From DYRB01 sp963845265 (GTDB lineage Bacteria; Pseudomonadota; Gammaproteobacteria; Chromatiales; Chromatiaceae): a stretch of DNA of 64,000 bases. Made by a program: the position numbers and the translations under genes. This document shows, piece by piece, positions 8,488-17,344 of the stretch. The notes beneath the pieces were generated by a model. That model made no database searches, was not told the origin of the DNA, and saw only the letters and a program-made list of their open reading frames with translations. Location of the stretch: assembly GCA_963845265.1 (NCBI GenBank), contig CAWJRN010000014.1:62001-126000 (forward strand), in the 5' to 3' direction. How positions within the stretch are numbered: the first letter of the stretch is position 1; each line of letters opens with the position of its first letter.

Positions 8488-9354
8488 TTAGGGTCTGGCA
8501 CGAAGGGGCTTGGTTTCTGGGCCAGGGTTGGGGAGTGATTGGCCGAGGAAGGATACCGCACGTCCGGCGCGGATGACACGGGTCTTTTCCGGGTGGATGG
8601 TCAGACCCAGGCGTTCAAGTTCCCGCGTGGCGTAGGCGAGAGCCTTGTCAGCTTGCGCCTGGGCGGGAGTGAAGAGCAGAAAGTCGTCGGCAAACCGGAC
8701 GAAAGGGATCTTTGCCTTGGTCATGGCGGTATCGAAGCGGTGCAGGTAAAGGTTGCAGAACAGCGGCGAGAGGATAGCTCCCTGAGAAATGCCGCGGGTG
8801 GTGCTGAGCAGGCTCCGGACGTGGGCGCCTTGGTCGAGCCAGCGGGCGATCAGGCGCAGGGTGGGGGCATCATCAACGAAGGCGTCTAGGACCTTGAGGA
8901 GGGGGCGGTTCGGAATCGAATCGAAGAATTTTTCGATGTCGGCATCGACCAGCCAATCCTGGCCAATGCGGATGCGCTCGCGGACCTTGGTCAGGGCCTT
9001 CTCGACATTGCGATTGGGGCGGTAAGCATAAGAGTCATCGTGGAAGAGGCGTTCGGCCCGTGGCTCCAGGATGGTGAGGATGGCGCGTTGGACCAACTTG
9101 TCCTTGAGGTATTGAGCGCTGATGACCCGCATCCGCCCGTCCGGCTTACGCATGGGGAATTGGCGCAGTGGCAGGGGACGATAGGCGCCGCCCAGGACCT
9201 CCTCGCGGCATTCGAGCAGGTGGCGCATCAGGTGGCGCTGCAATTCCTCGCGGCTGATGTCCGGGGACCAGGGGGTGTGCTCGGTCTTGAGACGCCGCCA
9301 GGCGAGGTCCAGGGCCGTTGGGGCCATGGCCTGTTCGAGGAGGCTGGTCTTCAT
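8488..9354 (-). CDS. CRISPR-associated reverse transcriptase (group II intron-like)
   Basis: A 288-residue RT. Domain order: an N-terminal RT0/RT1 region; RT2 with KPDGRMRVISAQYLKDKLVQ; RT3 with LVDADIEKFFDSI (Asp 137 and 139); RT4 with RGISQGAILSPLFCNLYLH; and the catalytic FADDF (Asp 223, 224). Start ATG 9354 overlaps the cas1 stop (ATGA), which decides it over an upstream in-frame ATG. Family knowledge: RTs linked to type III cas1 let the adaptation complex take spacers from RNA. Here RT is a separate small protein rather than a Cas6-RT-Cas1 fusion, and no maturase or Cas6 domain is attached. Confidence 0.92.
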   Translation of the reverse strand: MKTSLLEQAMAPTALDLAWRRLKTEHTPWSPDISREELQRHLMRHLLECREEVLGGAYRPLPLRQFPMRKPDGRMRVISAQYLKDKLVQRAILTILEPRAERLFHDDSYAYRPNRNVEKALTKVRERIRIGQDWLVDADIEKFFDSIPNRPLLKVLDAFVDDAPTLRLIARWLDQGAHVRSLLSTTRGISQGAILSPLFCNLYLHRFDTAMTKAKIPFVRFADDFLLFTPAQAQADKALAYATRELERLGLTIHPEKTRVIRAGRAVSFLGQSLPNPGPETKPLRARP

Positions 9355-10418
9355 CGGCTGGGCTCCGTGGGATCGGCACCCAGGCGCTTCATCTCTGCGC
9401 GCAGACGTTCGATCCAACCGTTGATCTGCTCGCGCAGGGCGCCGCTGGGCGAGGCTTCACCGCCTGTATTGCCCAGGGGGTAGGGCCAGTCATCGCGGCG
9501 TCGGGCCCATGGGCCGAAGAACCCGGGGCGGGCGGCCTTGCTGAGACGGCAGCCCTCGGCCTCGCGGTAGTAGAAGTCCGCCTGGTCCGGACCGGCGGGG
9601 TCGATGTGGCTGAGGGCGAAGTGGTCGACCCCCGCGCGGAAGATCTCGGTGAGGTCTAGGACCATGGACTCGCGCCCGGCGGCGGGTTGATGGAGGAAGC
9701 CCAGCGAGGGGTCGAGGCCGGCGGCCATGACGCACTGGTGGATCTCGGCGCCGACCAGGGTGTAGCCGAGGGAGAGCAGGGCATTGACCGGGTCCAGCGG
9801 TGGCCGGCGATTGCGCCCGGTGAATTTCCAAGCGGGGTTGAGGGTCTGGGCCAACAGGCCAAACCAGGCGTGGGCGATCTGTCCCTCCACGCCCATGGCC
9901 TCGTCGTTGCTGGCGATGCGGTCCAGGGCTACGATGGCCTGGTCCCGGCGTGCAGCGAAGGCGGCGCAGCGCTCGGGGTCGGCGCCGTGGTGTTCGCGCA
10001 GGGCGACCAGGGGCAGGTCGTAGCCCGCTAGCTTGTGGCGCAGCACCCAGCGGGCCAGGGCGAGGGCTAGGTCAGTGTCGGCGGCGCGGCGATGTTGCAG
10101 GCGGCGCAGGGGCAGTTGGGTGGCCAGGCCGCCGGCGAGGACGGCGGGGCCATCCGGGCCACGGGCCGGGAGCAGCACAGCAGGGACCCCGGCCTTGGCG
10201 AGGGCGCGCCAGACGGCGGTCTCGGCCAGTGGGTTGCCGTAGACGATCACCAGCTCGAGCTGGGCGACGGGTGCACGGCGGGTCGGTTCGCCCTCGGTGT
10301 CGATGCGCAGGCTAGGATCCGACCGTCCAGGCGATCTCCTCCCGTTGCTCGGCCAGAGACAAGTAGAGTCCGCCACCGCGATTGCGAGCCTTGCACAGCT
10401 TAAGTGCGAGGTAGGCAT
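9351..10418 (-). CDS. cas1: CRISPR-associated endonuclease Cas1
   Basis: Integrase of the spacer-acquisition complex. Counting from ATG 10418, metal-binding residues are visible as E178 in NDEAMGVEGQIAHAWFG, H243 in LGFLHQPAAGRE and the acidic pair in VLDLTEIF (Asp 255, Glu 258). The start is uncertain. ATG 10418 overlaps the upstream gene by over 100 bases and its first 35 residues are not Cas1-like, while homology begins around SLRIDTEGEPTRRAPVAQLE just past that gene's stop. The missing first strand seems to sit in the upstream frame (LYLSLAEQREEIAWTV). A one-base error near 10316 would join them. No cas2 is found nearby. Confidence 0.9.
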   Translation of the reverse strand: MPTSHLSCARLAIAVADSTCLWPSNGRRSPGRSDPSLRIDTEGEPTRRAPVAQLELVIVYGNPLAETAVWRALAKAGVPAVLLPARGPDGPAVLAGGLATQLPLRRLQHRRAADTDLALALARWVLRHKLAGYDLPLVALREHHGADPERCAAFAARRDQAIVALDRIASNDEAMGVEGQIAHAWFGLLAQTLNPAWKFTGRNRRPPLDPVNALLSLGYTLVGAEIHQCVMAAGLDPSLGFLHQPAAGRESMVLDLTEIFRAGVDHFALSHIDPAGPDQADFYYREAEGCRLSKAARPGFFGPWARRRDDWPYPLGNTGGEASPSGALREQINGWIERLRAEMKRLGADPTEPSR

Positions 10419-11694
10419 CTTTTGGGGATGGACCGATGCCGACGGACGCGGTAGCGTCTCCTAGGTGGGGTCGAAATTGTTCCAGAATCTCGTCGAATGC
10501 CGAATGGGCGACAACGGCGAGAAAGCCATCTCCCGTTCGGGCGATATATGTACCCTGCCATCGCTCGCACAGCTCCAACAGGAAATAGCTGAGCTGATTT
10601 TGAATGCCAAGGCTCCAGACCCTGAGCGCATCTGCGCTCTCGCTAGTGCTAGCGTTCGCTAATCGTTCTTCGAAACGGCGCCCCACGTCGTCGCCATCCA
10701 CCGCTAGATAGAGGTTCGGTTGCAACTGGTTGGGTGGCGCCGCCGTTACTGGAACGCGATTTCTGAGGGTATCTATCAGGTAGGAAAGAAGATCAAGAAA
10801 CAATAAGGTTTGGGTTCCGTTCCACTCGCTGGGATGGCTAAACAGATTGCGCAGTTGGTAAACCGCCTGACTACTTCTCGCCGCTATCCTGAGCGCCTCA
10901 GAGCTGGCATGTTTGCGGATGTCTGTATCGCACCGATCACCCCGCTGCCATTTCCACGGGTTCGGAATATTGAGAAGTTGTTCGGGGACGGCCTTGTTAG
11001 CCAACCATTCGGCGAGATTGGTGAGATCCGTGCGCGGTCCGACCTGGCCTGTAGCTCCTGACACGGCGGCCCAGCCCAATAGATCTTCCACCGCATTTGA
11101 CAGCCTGGCCGCGTTAGGAACATGAGCGGGTATATTCCTTATTTCGCCGATGCGTCCCAGCTCTTGTCGGTAATTACGCACCAATAGTCCGTGAGCCCCT
11201 AGCCAATGGTTGTACTGCTGCAGTGTCGGGATCGTCGTGACTTGGTATGTGTTGAGGCCTACACTCTCGCAGCAAATGAGTCTGACGTCAGGGATCGCGG
11301 ATGCGGCAGCGAGAATGAGGGCCGCCCTGGCCTTGGGGCCAGAGGTAATATCGACCCAGATGTCGTGTCCCGCCTGGCGTGAGTCGGTTGCTGCGACAGA
11401 GACAGCCCGAGCGATGCGCGTCGGATCGTCGTCCACCTGGCGGAAGTCAATCAGCGGTGTCGCGTCCGCAGGGAAAGCGCTTTTCCGAACCAAGTCGCAG
11501 TATTGGAAATCGAACCGGTCTTTCGCTCCCAATAGGACTAGCTTCTCGATCCTAAGGCCGCAAATGGCGATGTGAGCCAGCACCGTTCGAAGCGGTGCGA
11601 GCAAGCGGTCACGGTCTGGCTGCTCCACCGAAGGGGGCCAGTTTGTTAGCGCCAGTAGGTGGATTGCCGGTACGGGAGTTGCGGGTGGCTGCAT
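10312..11694 (-). CDS. CARF - HEPN-like - mCpol (minimal CRISPR polymerase) fusion protein
   Basis: A 460-residue protein from ATG 11694. Residues 1-165 look like a CARF sensor: a Rossmann start (PAIHLLALTNW), LVLLGAKDR, and the ligand-loop motif WVDITSGPKARAAL (115-121) followed by a hydrophobic helix. Residues 170-315 are helical with LRNLFSHP (R282-x4-H287), the HEPN RNase motif form. Residues 325-450 are a palm domain: LYLAVDGDDVGRR (Asp 333, 335, 336), ARTGDGFLAVVAH (Asp 389) and ASVGIGPSPKDAYLALKLCK. These are the two metal-binding motifs of mCpol/GGDEF-type cyclases. Inference: it senses one nucleotide, may cut RNA and may make another nucleotide. It sits between a HEPN/MNT pair and cas1. 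The palm assignment is good; the HEPN part is weaker. An alternative start at 11946 would overlap hepT. Confidence 0.75.
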   Translation of the reverse strand: MQPPATPVPAIHLLALTNWPPSVEQPDRDRLLAPLRTVLAHIAICGLRIEKLVLLGAKDRFDFQYCDLVRKSAFPADATPLIDFRQVDDDPTRIARAVSVAATDSRQAGHDIWVDITSGPKARAALILAAASAIPDVRLICCESVGLNTYQVTTIPTLQQYNHWLGAHGLLVRNYRQELGRIGEIRNIPAHVPNAARLSNAVEDLLGWAAVSGATGQVGPRTDLTNLAEWLANKAVPEQLLNIPNPWKWQRGDRCDTDIRKHASSEALRIAARSSQAVYQLRNLFSHPSEWNGTQTLLFLDLLSYLIDTLRNRVPVTAAPPNQLQPNLYLAVDGDDVGRRFEERLANASTSESADALRVWSLGIQNQLSYFLLELCERWQGTYIARTGDGFLAVVAHSAFDEILEQFRPHLGDATASVGIGPSPKDAYLALKLCKARNRGGGLYLSLAEQREEIAWTVGS

Positions 11695-11911
11695 GTCGGT
11701 GAGAGGTATTGTCCCAGGTTCGTTTGAGTCCGCGTGCGTAGGGGATCGCTCTACATCGCCATCCCGACAGTACTCGCGGCAACTGTCAGGGCGACACGGA
11801 TAGTAGTCCCCTGTTGCACAGAGCGTTGGATTGGCCTCAAACCGAGGCCGAGCTCCGGGCCGAATTGTGCGTGCCGGCGAACTGGGCAGGCCTTGCTCAG
11901 GGATGTGCCGG

Positions 11912-12328
11912 TCACGCAGATAGTCGCGCAGTGACCCAATCCGCATAGCGCCCGTAAAGGGCGATAATCGGGTCCACGGCGCCGATGACACGTTCCTGAT
12001 CGATGGTGTCGTACAGGTGGGTGAGGACATTTCGCATCCCGCACGCGGCGACCAGTTCTTGTTGCAGATCGGTCGGTAGGCCGTCGCCCCGAGCGAGGGC
12101 AATAAAGATCTCCCGGTAACTTCCGGGGAGGGTATCGCCGCGTGCCTTCAGGAGTTGCAGGCCAATGTCTGCGGCCGCCTCGCACAAGAGCTGGATGAGT
12201 CGTTCGATGGCGTAGTGCTCGCGGCGCCGTCCGTCCGGGGCGAGCTGCGCGTAGTCGGCCAAGTCCGCGATGAAGCGGCGCAGGGCGGCAAGTTTGCGGT
12301 CCATTACCTCAGGGTTTGGCGTGGCCAT
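11912..12328 (-). CDS. hepT: HepT-like HEPN ribonuclease toxin (type VII toxin-antitoxin)
   Basis: A 138-residue all-helical protein. The catalytic motif is R99-NVLT-H104-L-Y106, the Rx4HxY signature of HepT RNases. The Tyr is the residue known in this family to be AMPylated by the MntA antitoxin. It lies directly downstream of the mntA-like gene with a short overlap; ATG 12304, just past that stop, is an alternative start. Placed within a CRISPR locus it could be a stand-alone addiction module or an abortive-infection effector. Confidence 0.82.
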   Translation of the reverse strand: MATPNPEVMDRKLAALRRFIADLADYAQLAPDGRRREHYAIERLIQLLCEAAADIGLQLLKARGDTLPGSYREIFIALARGDGLPTDLQQELVAACGMRNVLTHLYDTIDQERVIGAVDPIIALYGRYADWVTARLSA

Positions 12329-12791
12329 GTAGCACCTCATGCATCTGGCGCCGGATCGGTGCGCTATCTGCGTGTAGGAAGAAGGCGCGGTCCTGCTCGC
12401 GTCCGAACAGGCCAGGTTCGGCCTCCCAGAGACAGCGGCCGTCGCGAAAGACCTCGAAGCGGGTGATCGGGGAGGTTGCGTCGCTTAGGACTAGGAGGTC
12501 CACAGGCCAGGGGGCGAGCATCGTCTCAAGCTCGGCGAGCCAGGCACCCTGGGTCAGGAGGTCCGGAATGGCCAGTGGGCAGATGGCCACGTCCAAGTCC
12601 CGCGCCCGCTCGCCGCGGGCGGCGGACCCGAACAGCACAAGCAGGCGCCACGCATGCCTGCGGGCGATATCGCCCAGCTCTGACAACAATGGGTCGTCTG
12701 CCATAGACGCTTCCGCTGCGAACGTCTGATAGGCTTTCTGGTCTGCTTTCGCGGCAAGAAACAGAAGTTCAGAGATCGACTTAGCGTCCAT
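12309..12791 (-). CDS. mntA: MntA-like nucleotidyltransferase antitoxin
   Basis: A 160-residue minimal nucleotidyltransferase. The motif LFGSAARGERARDLDVA gives G55-S56 and the Asp pair D65/D67, the GSx10DxD signature of AMPylating MntA proteins. PWPVDLLVLSDA carries the likely third acidic residue. ATG 12791 was chosen because it overlaps the preceding nucleotidyltransferase gene by 11 bases. It should neutralise the HepT encoded just downstream by modifying its Tyr. Confidence 0.82.
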   Translation of the reverse strand: MDAKSISELLFLAAKADQKAYQTFAAEASMADDPLLSELGDIARRHAWRLLVLFGSAARGERARDLDVAICPLAIPDLLTQGAWLAELETMLAPWPVDLLVLSDATSPITRFEVFRDGRCLWEAEPGLFGREQDRAFFLHADSAPIRRQMHEVLHGHAKP

Positions 12792-13095
12792 AAACGCGCC
12801 GCCCTTCCCGCACAGCCCGATACAGAGCGCCGCCCGGTTGCGCACCCCATTGCGACAATTCGTCCGCGAAACATACCAGTAAATCGACCGACAAACGCAG
12901 CGGATGGAGCGCCCACCGCAGGCGCACCATCTCTGCCGTGCAGTTCGATACCTGGGACTCGGTCACCAGTAAGTCCAAGTCCGAGACATCGGGTTCATCG
13001 CCGCGGGCGTTGAACCCGAAAAGCCAGATCTGCTCAGGCTTGGCGACAACCGCTAGGGCGGCGATCATGGCATCTACTTGCACTTGCTGGATCAT
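12781..13095 (-). CDS. Second small nucleotidyltransferase, with a degenerate GS motif
   Basis: A 104-residue protein with the same fold as the MntA-like gene that follows it. The motif reads LFGFNARGDEPDVSDLDLLV: the Asp pair (D39, D41) is present, but the Ser of the GS loop is Phe. LSVDLLVCFADEL supplies a possible third Asp. A paired nucleotidyltransferase before MntA-HepT is unusual. It may be a regulatory or inactive partner, or a substrate-altered enzyme. It starts at ATG 13095. Confidence 0.75.
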   Translation of the reverse strand: MIQQVQVDAMIAALAVVAKPEQIWLFGFNARGDEPDVSDLDLLVTESQVSNCTAEMVRLRWALHPLRLSVDLLVCFADELSQWGAQPGGALYRAVREGRRVYGR

Positions 13096-13307
13096 TGCTA
13101 TAGCCAGTTTAAGTTGGGGCTGTCTCTGTCGTCGTTAGTAGACCCGCTGGGGCAGGTTTTCCCGCGCGGCCTAAAGGGGTGACGGCTGGGCTCAGATGAT
13201 ACGTCGGTGCGCTGCAGAACCGAACAGCAACAATGTTTGCTAGCTGCGGCCGGGACTGATGTCGGCAAACGTCTGCAGCAGACGATTTTCCACGGACGCC
13301 CCAGTCG

Positions 13308-14810
13308 CTATAGTGGGAGGGATAAAGACGGCTGATATGTCGAGCTGTGCCCTTCAAAACCACACGAGAGAGTCAACCTGTCCCCAGCTCGGCTGCCGTT
13401 GCCCCAAGAAGAATGTGAACGCATTCGGGGCGGCTGATAAACAGGTGTAATGGCGCCTTGCCGGTTCCGCGTTGGCATTGATCGTAATGCAAGCGCCTCA
13501 GCCAGCTCGAATGCGTGACTACCGCAGGCGACTGCCCTTGCCCCGGGATTACATGTGGGTCGCGCGATGAGCAACTCGCCAACCTGCGGCGCGTCCCGTG
13601 CGATAAGGTTCTCACCTCAGGTGCCACGTCATGCGTAAGGGACACGGCTACGGCCATGTCCGTACCATCTTCATTGACGACCTCATGGTCGAAGGTCGAG
13701 CTTGGCCAAGACGCATCGGGTTCCATGTCGTCGGAATGCCAAATCCGCCGATGGCTGGTGCGCTGTTCCAACTCAACATGACGTCCGGACTTGATGTCCA
13801 AGACCGATCCGGCAGCAAAAGCCAGGGTTATGTGGGCATCCAGAACTAAGCGCAGAAACTCGTTGTCGCGTGCAGCGGCGCTCAAAAAACACTTGAGCTT
13901 TGGGTAAATCCTTGTGGCCCACTCGGTTTGCTCCCGAATGGCTCGCTGATCGAAATGGGAGATCAAATCAAGGACAAGCGTACACCGGTCTTCGAGGCGG
14001 TCGAATGCGTCTTCAACCATTTCACGCCATATGCCGGCAGCACCTTCCCTTGCTTGTCGAATAGCCCTTCACCCACACAAGCATCCCGGAATGATTCCCG
14101 GTCGAATTCCAGACGCCCCTGCCCGAGCCACTGATAGACCAGATCATCATAAAGGAAACTGCTTTCGCTTTCGGGAATGCGGCGCAATCCTCGATTATCA
14201 AGCAACACGTCAAGAATGGTCCGATGATCCTCTAGCGATGTGGAGTCGGAGTCCAGTGCCAGGGTTCGCGCGAAGTAACGCAATTCAGTGTCATTAATAC
14301 TCAGATGCTCACGCCACAACTTCCGCAGCTTGCCGACGGCGCTCCGATCTGTTCTGGTGCATATTTTTTCGAGGCTGAGCGTCTTGGAGCTTTGGTTGAC
14401 CAGAGGGCGAAGTGGATCGGTTGGCGCAATATTCCAGTTGGTCAGCAACTTGAATCTCACCCCCTTGCCGTCCTTGGTAGCCCTTGATTGCGCATCCCGG
14501 GCCCGCCGGAGCAGGGATACGGACGTTGCATTGACCCAGTTCGGATCGATGAGATCGGCGTATCCGTAAGTGTTCGTGGATACGTGCCACTTGCATTGGA
14601 TATGCTCACGCGAGATGGGCAGTCCCTCTTGATCTTTGGGGGCACGGTCTACCGCATACTCTACCCATATGTCGTCGAATCCTCGGGGCCGGATTCAAAT
14701 CCGACGCGAATCACCGGACTCTGCGGGTCAAGCAAGCATATGGCCTTCCGCCAGAACATTCTGGCTTGGTACGTATCCCCTTCTCTCCGAACTGCAACTG
14801 CCTTGGTCAT
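13308..14810 (-). pseudogene. SAVED-domain effector with N-terminal PD-(D/E)XK-like nuclease, three frameshifts
   Basis: From ATG 14810 the reading is MTKAVAVRREGDTYQARMFW and RVGFESGP. It moves to a second frame with GFDDIWVEYAVDR and the EHIQCKWHV catalytic QxK. It then has LLTNWNIAPTDPL and RKLWREHLSINDTELRYFAR. A third frame (from about 14040) carries MVEDAFDRLEDRCTLVLDLI and the SAVED core FLRLVLDAHITLAFAAGSVL, MAVAVSLTHDVAPEV and PLHLFISRPECVHILLG. A last shift near 13380 leads to a stop at 13308. Family knowledge: SAVED domains bind cyclic oligonucleotides and switch on an attached nuclease (Cap4 type). Residues are conserved across the breaks, so the gene may be intact in the organism. 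Confidence 0.72.
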
Positions 14811-14843
14811 ATCGGTTTCCGTGCTGTTACCGCGCGTGCACGA

Positions 14844-15992
14844 TCAGGATGTGGTGCGCAATCCGGCGATGATCTGTTTTCGTTGGCGTTTCTTGTCGGC
14901 TTTGCCCCAACCGTGAAATCCATACGCATCCTCAGCCAGCGCGGCGGCGGCCTCGCGATCATCGCTGGCCCAGTCGTGGGCCTCTGTGAGCAGGGCCGCT
15001 ACCTGTTGCATCAGTGCACCACCAGGGTTTGGGCGGTTGATGAGCCGGTCGGTGTCCAAGAGGGTGCGGAGGACGTGGACGCGCTGCTGATCTGGACTCA
15101 TCTTGGCCAGGGCGGTGAGGTCGCAAGCGCTCTTTACGGCGGCCGCAAGTGCCGCGTCGCCCTTGCTGTCGGGCTCCAAGTGACCATAGCCAATGGCGGT
15201 CTTGGCTCCGGCACCCAGCCACTCCAGGGCATTACCTAGGCAGTCCAGTACCTCATGTAGCTCTGTGCGGGAATTGGCGGCGGTATTTCGTGGTGCGAGG
15301 GTGAACAGGAGCTCAATACGTTCTGCAACGAGGAAGGGGATGGGGGTAGGGTCGTGCCAGTCCGCTGGGACGCGGTTCGGCTCCTGGTCTGGGTGCCGGA
15401 TCTGACCGCCTTGTTCGTACCACTTACCCACGTGGGGGGTCATGATGTCTACTTTGAGCAACACCGGGGCGATGGGCGTGGCGTCGAAGAAGAGGATCTC
15501 GCCGGTTCCCGCTTCTTGGGTGCGTTGCTTCGGGTCCTTGTGGTCGCTCCCGAACCAGGCGTGGAGCCGGGCGCGTGGCTTGGGCTCTTCCGTAGCCTCG
15601 TAGAGCCATGCCTCGACCCAGGCGCGAACCAGGCCCTTCACGGCGCTGGCGGGGAGGTACAGGAACGCCCAGCACCGGATGCCAGCCGAAGCCATTTTCG
15701 ACGGGATGCGGATAGCCGGTGCCAGTGACCAGGCGACCGGTGGCCTTGAAGCAGGCGCTTTGACCGCCTAGCGCCTGGATCAATTGGGTCTGGGCCACAG
15801 CGAAACGGGTCAGGGCCTCTGGGTGGCCAACGGGTCCCGCAAAGGTCTTGAGCCAGTCTTCTTGGTCACCGCGCCTACCGACCAATCGGTTTCAAACCCA
15901 TCGAACAAACGCTGGAAGCGCAGTCCGGGATGACCGGCGCGATGATCCGTGGGAATCCCCGCTGCGGCGTCTTGATAGAGGGGGAGGGTCAT
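14844..15992 (-). pseudogene. cmr6: CRISPR type III-B RAMP protein Cmr6, two frameshifts
   Basis: ATG 15992 overlaps the cmr5 stop (ATGA) and opens MTLPLYQDAAAGIPTDHRAG. The reading moves to GDQEDWLKTFAGPVGHPEAL and VTGTGYPHPVENGFGWHPVL, then to LYLPASAVKGLVRAWVEAWL and on to the stop at 14844. GTGYPHPVENGFxWHPVLGxP followed by LPASAVKGLVR is the Cmr6 core, where the RAMP meets the target strand. Shifts lie near 15870 (one base lost) and 15680 (one gained), so overall length is unchanged. Cmr6 is a backbone subunit near the 3' end of the crRNA. Confidence 0.85.
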
Positions 15993-16361
15993 GGGTGGCG
16001 CTCCGTGGTCATGTACGCCTTGGCGAACTTGACAACCCAGATGACGAATGCCTGAGACTCGGCCTGGGCGAGGCGGTAGAGGTGCATGTCGCCGGTGCAG
16101 AGCGCGTTCAGCAGGTCCGGTGCATCTTGATAGGGCTGTCCTTGATCAGTGAGCCAGTCGGTCAGTAGGTTGTAGAGCCGCTCGTGGGTGCCGCCCTTGG
16201 ATCTATAGAACGCGAGCGTTGCCTGATCTGTTGATATGGATCATGGCCGGGAGTCCGGCGGCGTAGCGCTTGTACTCGTCGTTATCAATCCTGGGGTCGT
16301 TCTCCGCGCGGCGCACGGCACGGAGCGCAAATTGAGCGCGCCTTTGCTGCATGGTTTGCAT
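15989..16361 (-). pseudogene. cmr5: CRISPR type III-B small subunit Cmr5, one frameshift
   Basis: ATG 16361, with AAGGAGA six bases upstream and one base after the cmr4 stop, opens MQTMQQRRAQFALRAVRRAE. After the Cmr5-typical YAAGLPAMIHIN the frame breaks near 16220. It continues as LAFYRSKGGTHERLYNLLTD and FVIWVVKFAKAYMTTERHP to the TGA at 15989, which overlaps the cmr6 ATG. The 373-bp span is one base more than a whole number of codons, fitting one inserted base. The corrected protein is about 123 residues, normal for this helical subunit. Confidence 0.85.
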
Positions 16362-16362
16362 G

Positions 16363-17332
16363 TCAGTCTCCTTTGTTGCCGACCGTCTTGTTGTGAATGG
16401 CCGTGGCGCACCAGCCCATGCCGACGGTCTCGTTACCGCCGAGTTGGAGACCAGGATCGCTGGGTGAACAGGTTGGTGACCAGGCCCAGGATCTGCTTGG
16501 GGTCGAAGTCGGCATTGGCGGAGCGGGCCGCGGTGGCGCTGAGGCAGGTGTAGAGCAGGGTCTCAGGGGGTAGGGTCTCCTCGTACCACAGGGCACCGTC
16601 TTGGACGGTTTTGGTTTGGCTGTCGATGGCGATGTGGGCATTGACGGGGGTTGCGTGCTGGACCAGGTGGGCGAAGCTGTCGTTGCTGACGATGACGAGT
16701 TGGCGCGTCAGATCTTCGGCCACGGCTGCCCGCCGCATCAACGCCGCAAGGGTGTCGATTGGGGCGGAGAGGTCCGTGGCAGCGGTGGCGAAGCGGTATT
16801 CCTCTAAGAACAGGTTTTCGGCCGGTACTTGGATGGGGATTAGAGCGCGACTGGTGTTTGCATCGTCCTGGACTTGGGGCACGGTGAAGGTGCCGAGGTT
16901 CAGTTGCAGCCAGTCCGCATCCCGCAGCAGCCGGGCCAGAGCATCTGGGCAGGTGACCCACTTGAACTGAGAGGTAAGGGAGCGAACCGGGAACAGGAGC
17001 AGGCGCGCATCGGTGACGATGAGGGCTCCGGCATGGTCGGATGCGTTCGCGGTGGGTGGTCCGAAGACCAGCGCAATCTCGGGGGCGGCCTGGATCTGCT
17101 TGCGGTACTCGTCGGGTCGGGACAGATCCGTACCCTGACCCTGGACCAGCCCCGCCTTGATTTGTTCGGCATGGGTGCGCAGCGCGCCCTTGACCGCAGA
17201 ACCAAAGATGCACGGCCAGCCATTATGGCCTTCCCTCTGGATGGGGAGGTCTATAGCACCGATGTGCTGGCCGGTGCCGGCGTGGATGGACGTCTGCGCA
17301 AGGAGACCGAGGATGGCATTGTGGCGATACAT
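16363..17332 (-). pseudogene. cmr4: CRISPR type III-B backbone RAMP Cmr4 (Cas7), frameshift near the C-terminus
   Basis: ATG 17332 opens MYRHNAILGLLAQTSIHAGT. The conserved GAIDLPIQRE carries Asp 28, the position that cuts target RNA in Cmr4. GWPCIFGSAVKGALRTHA and FLEEYRFA follow. After NLFTQRSW the frame breaks (about 16445-16455) and the expected ending, LQLGGNETVGMGWCATAIHN, lies one frame over, finishing at TGA 16363. The span is one base over a multiple of three, so one extra base. Unless corrected, the protein loses its glycine-rich C-terminal motif. Confidence 0.88.
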
Positions 17333-17344
17333 GGGGCGTTCCCT

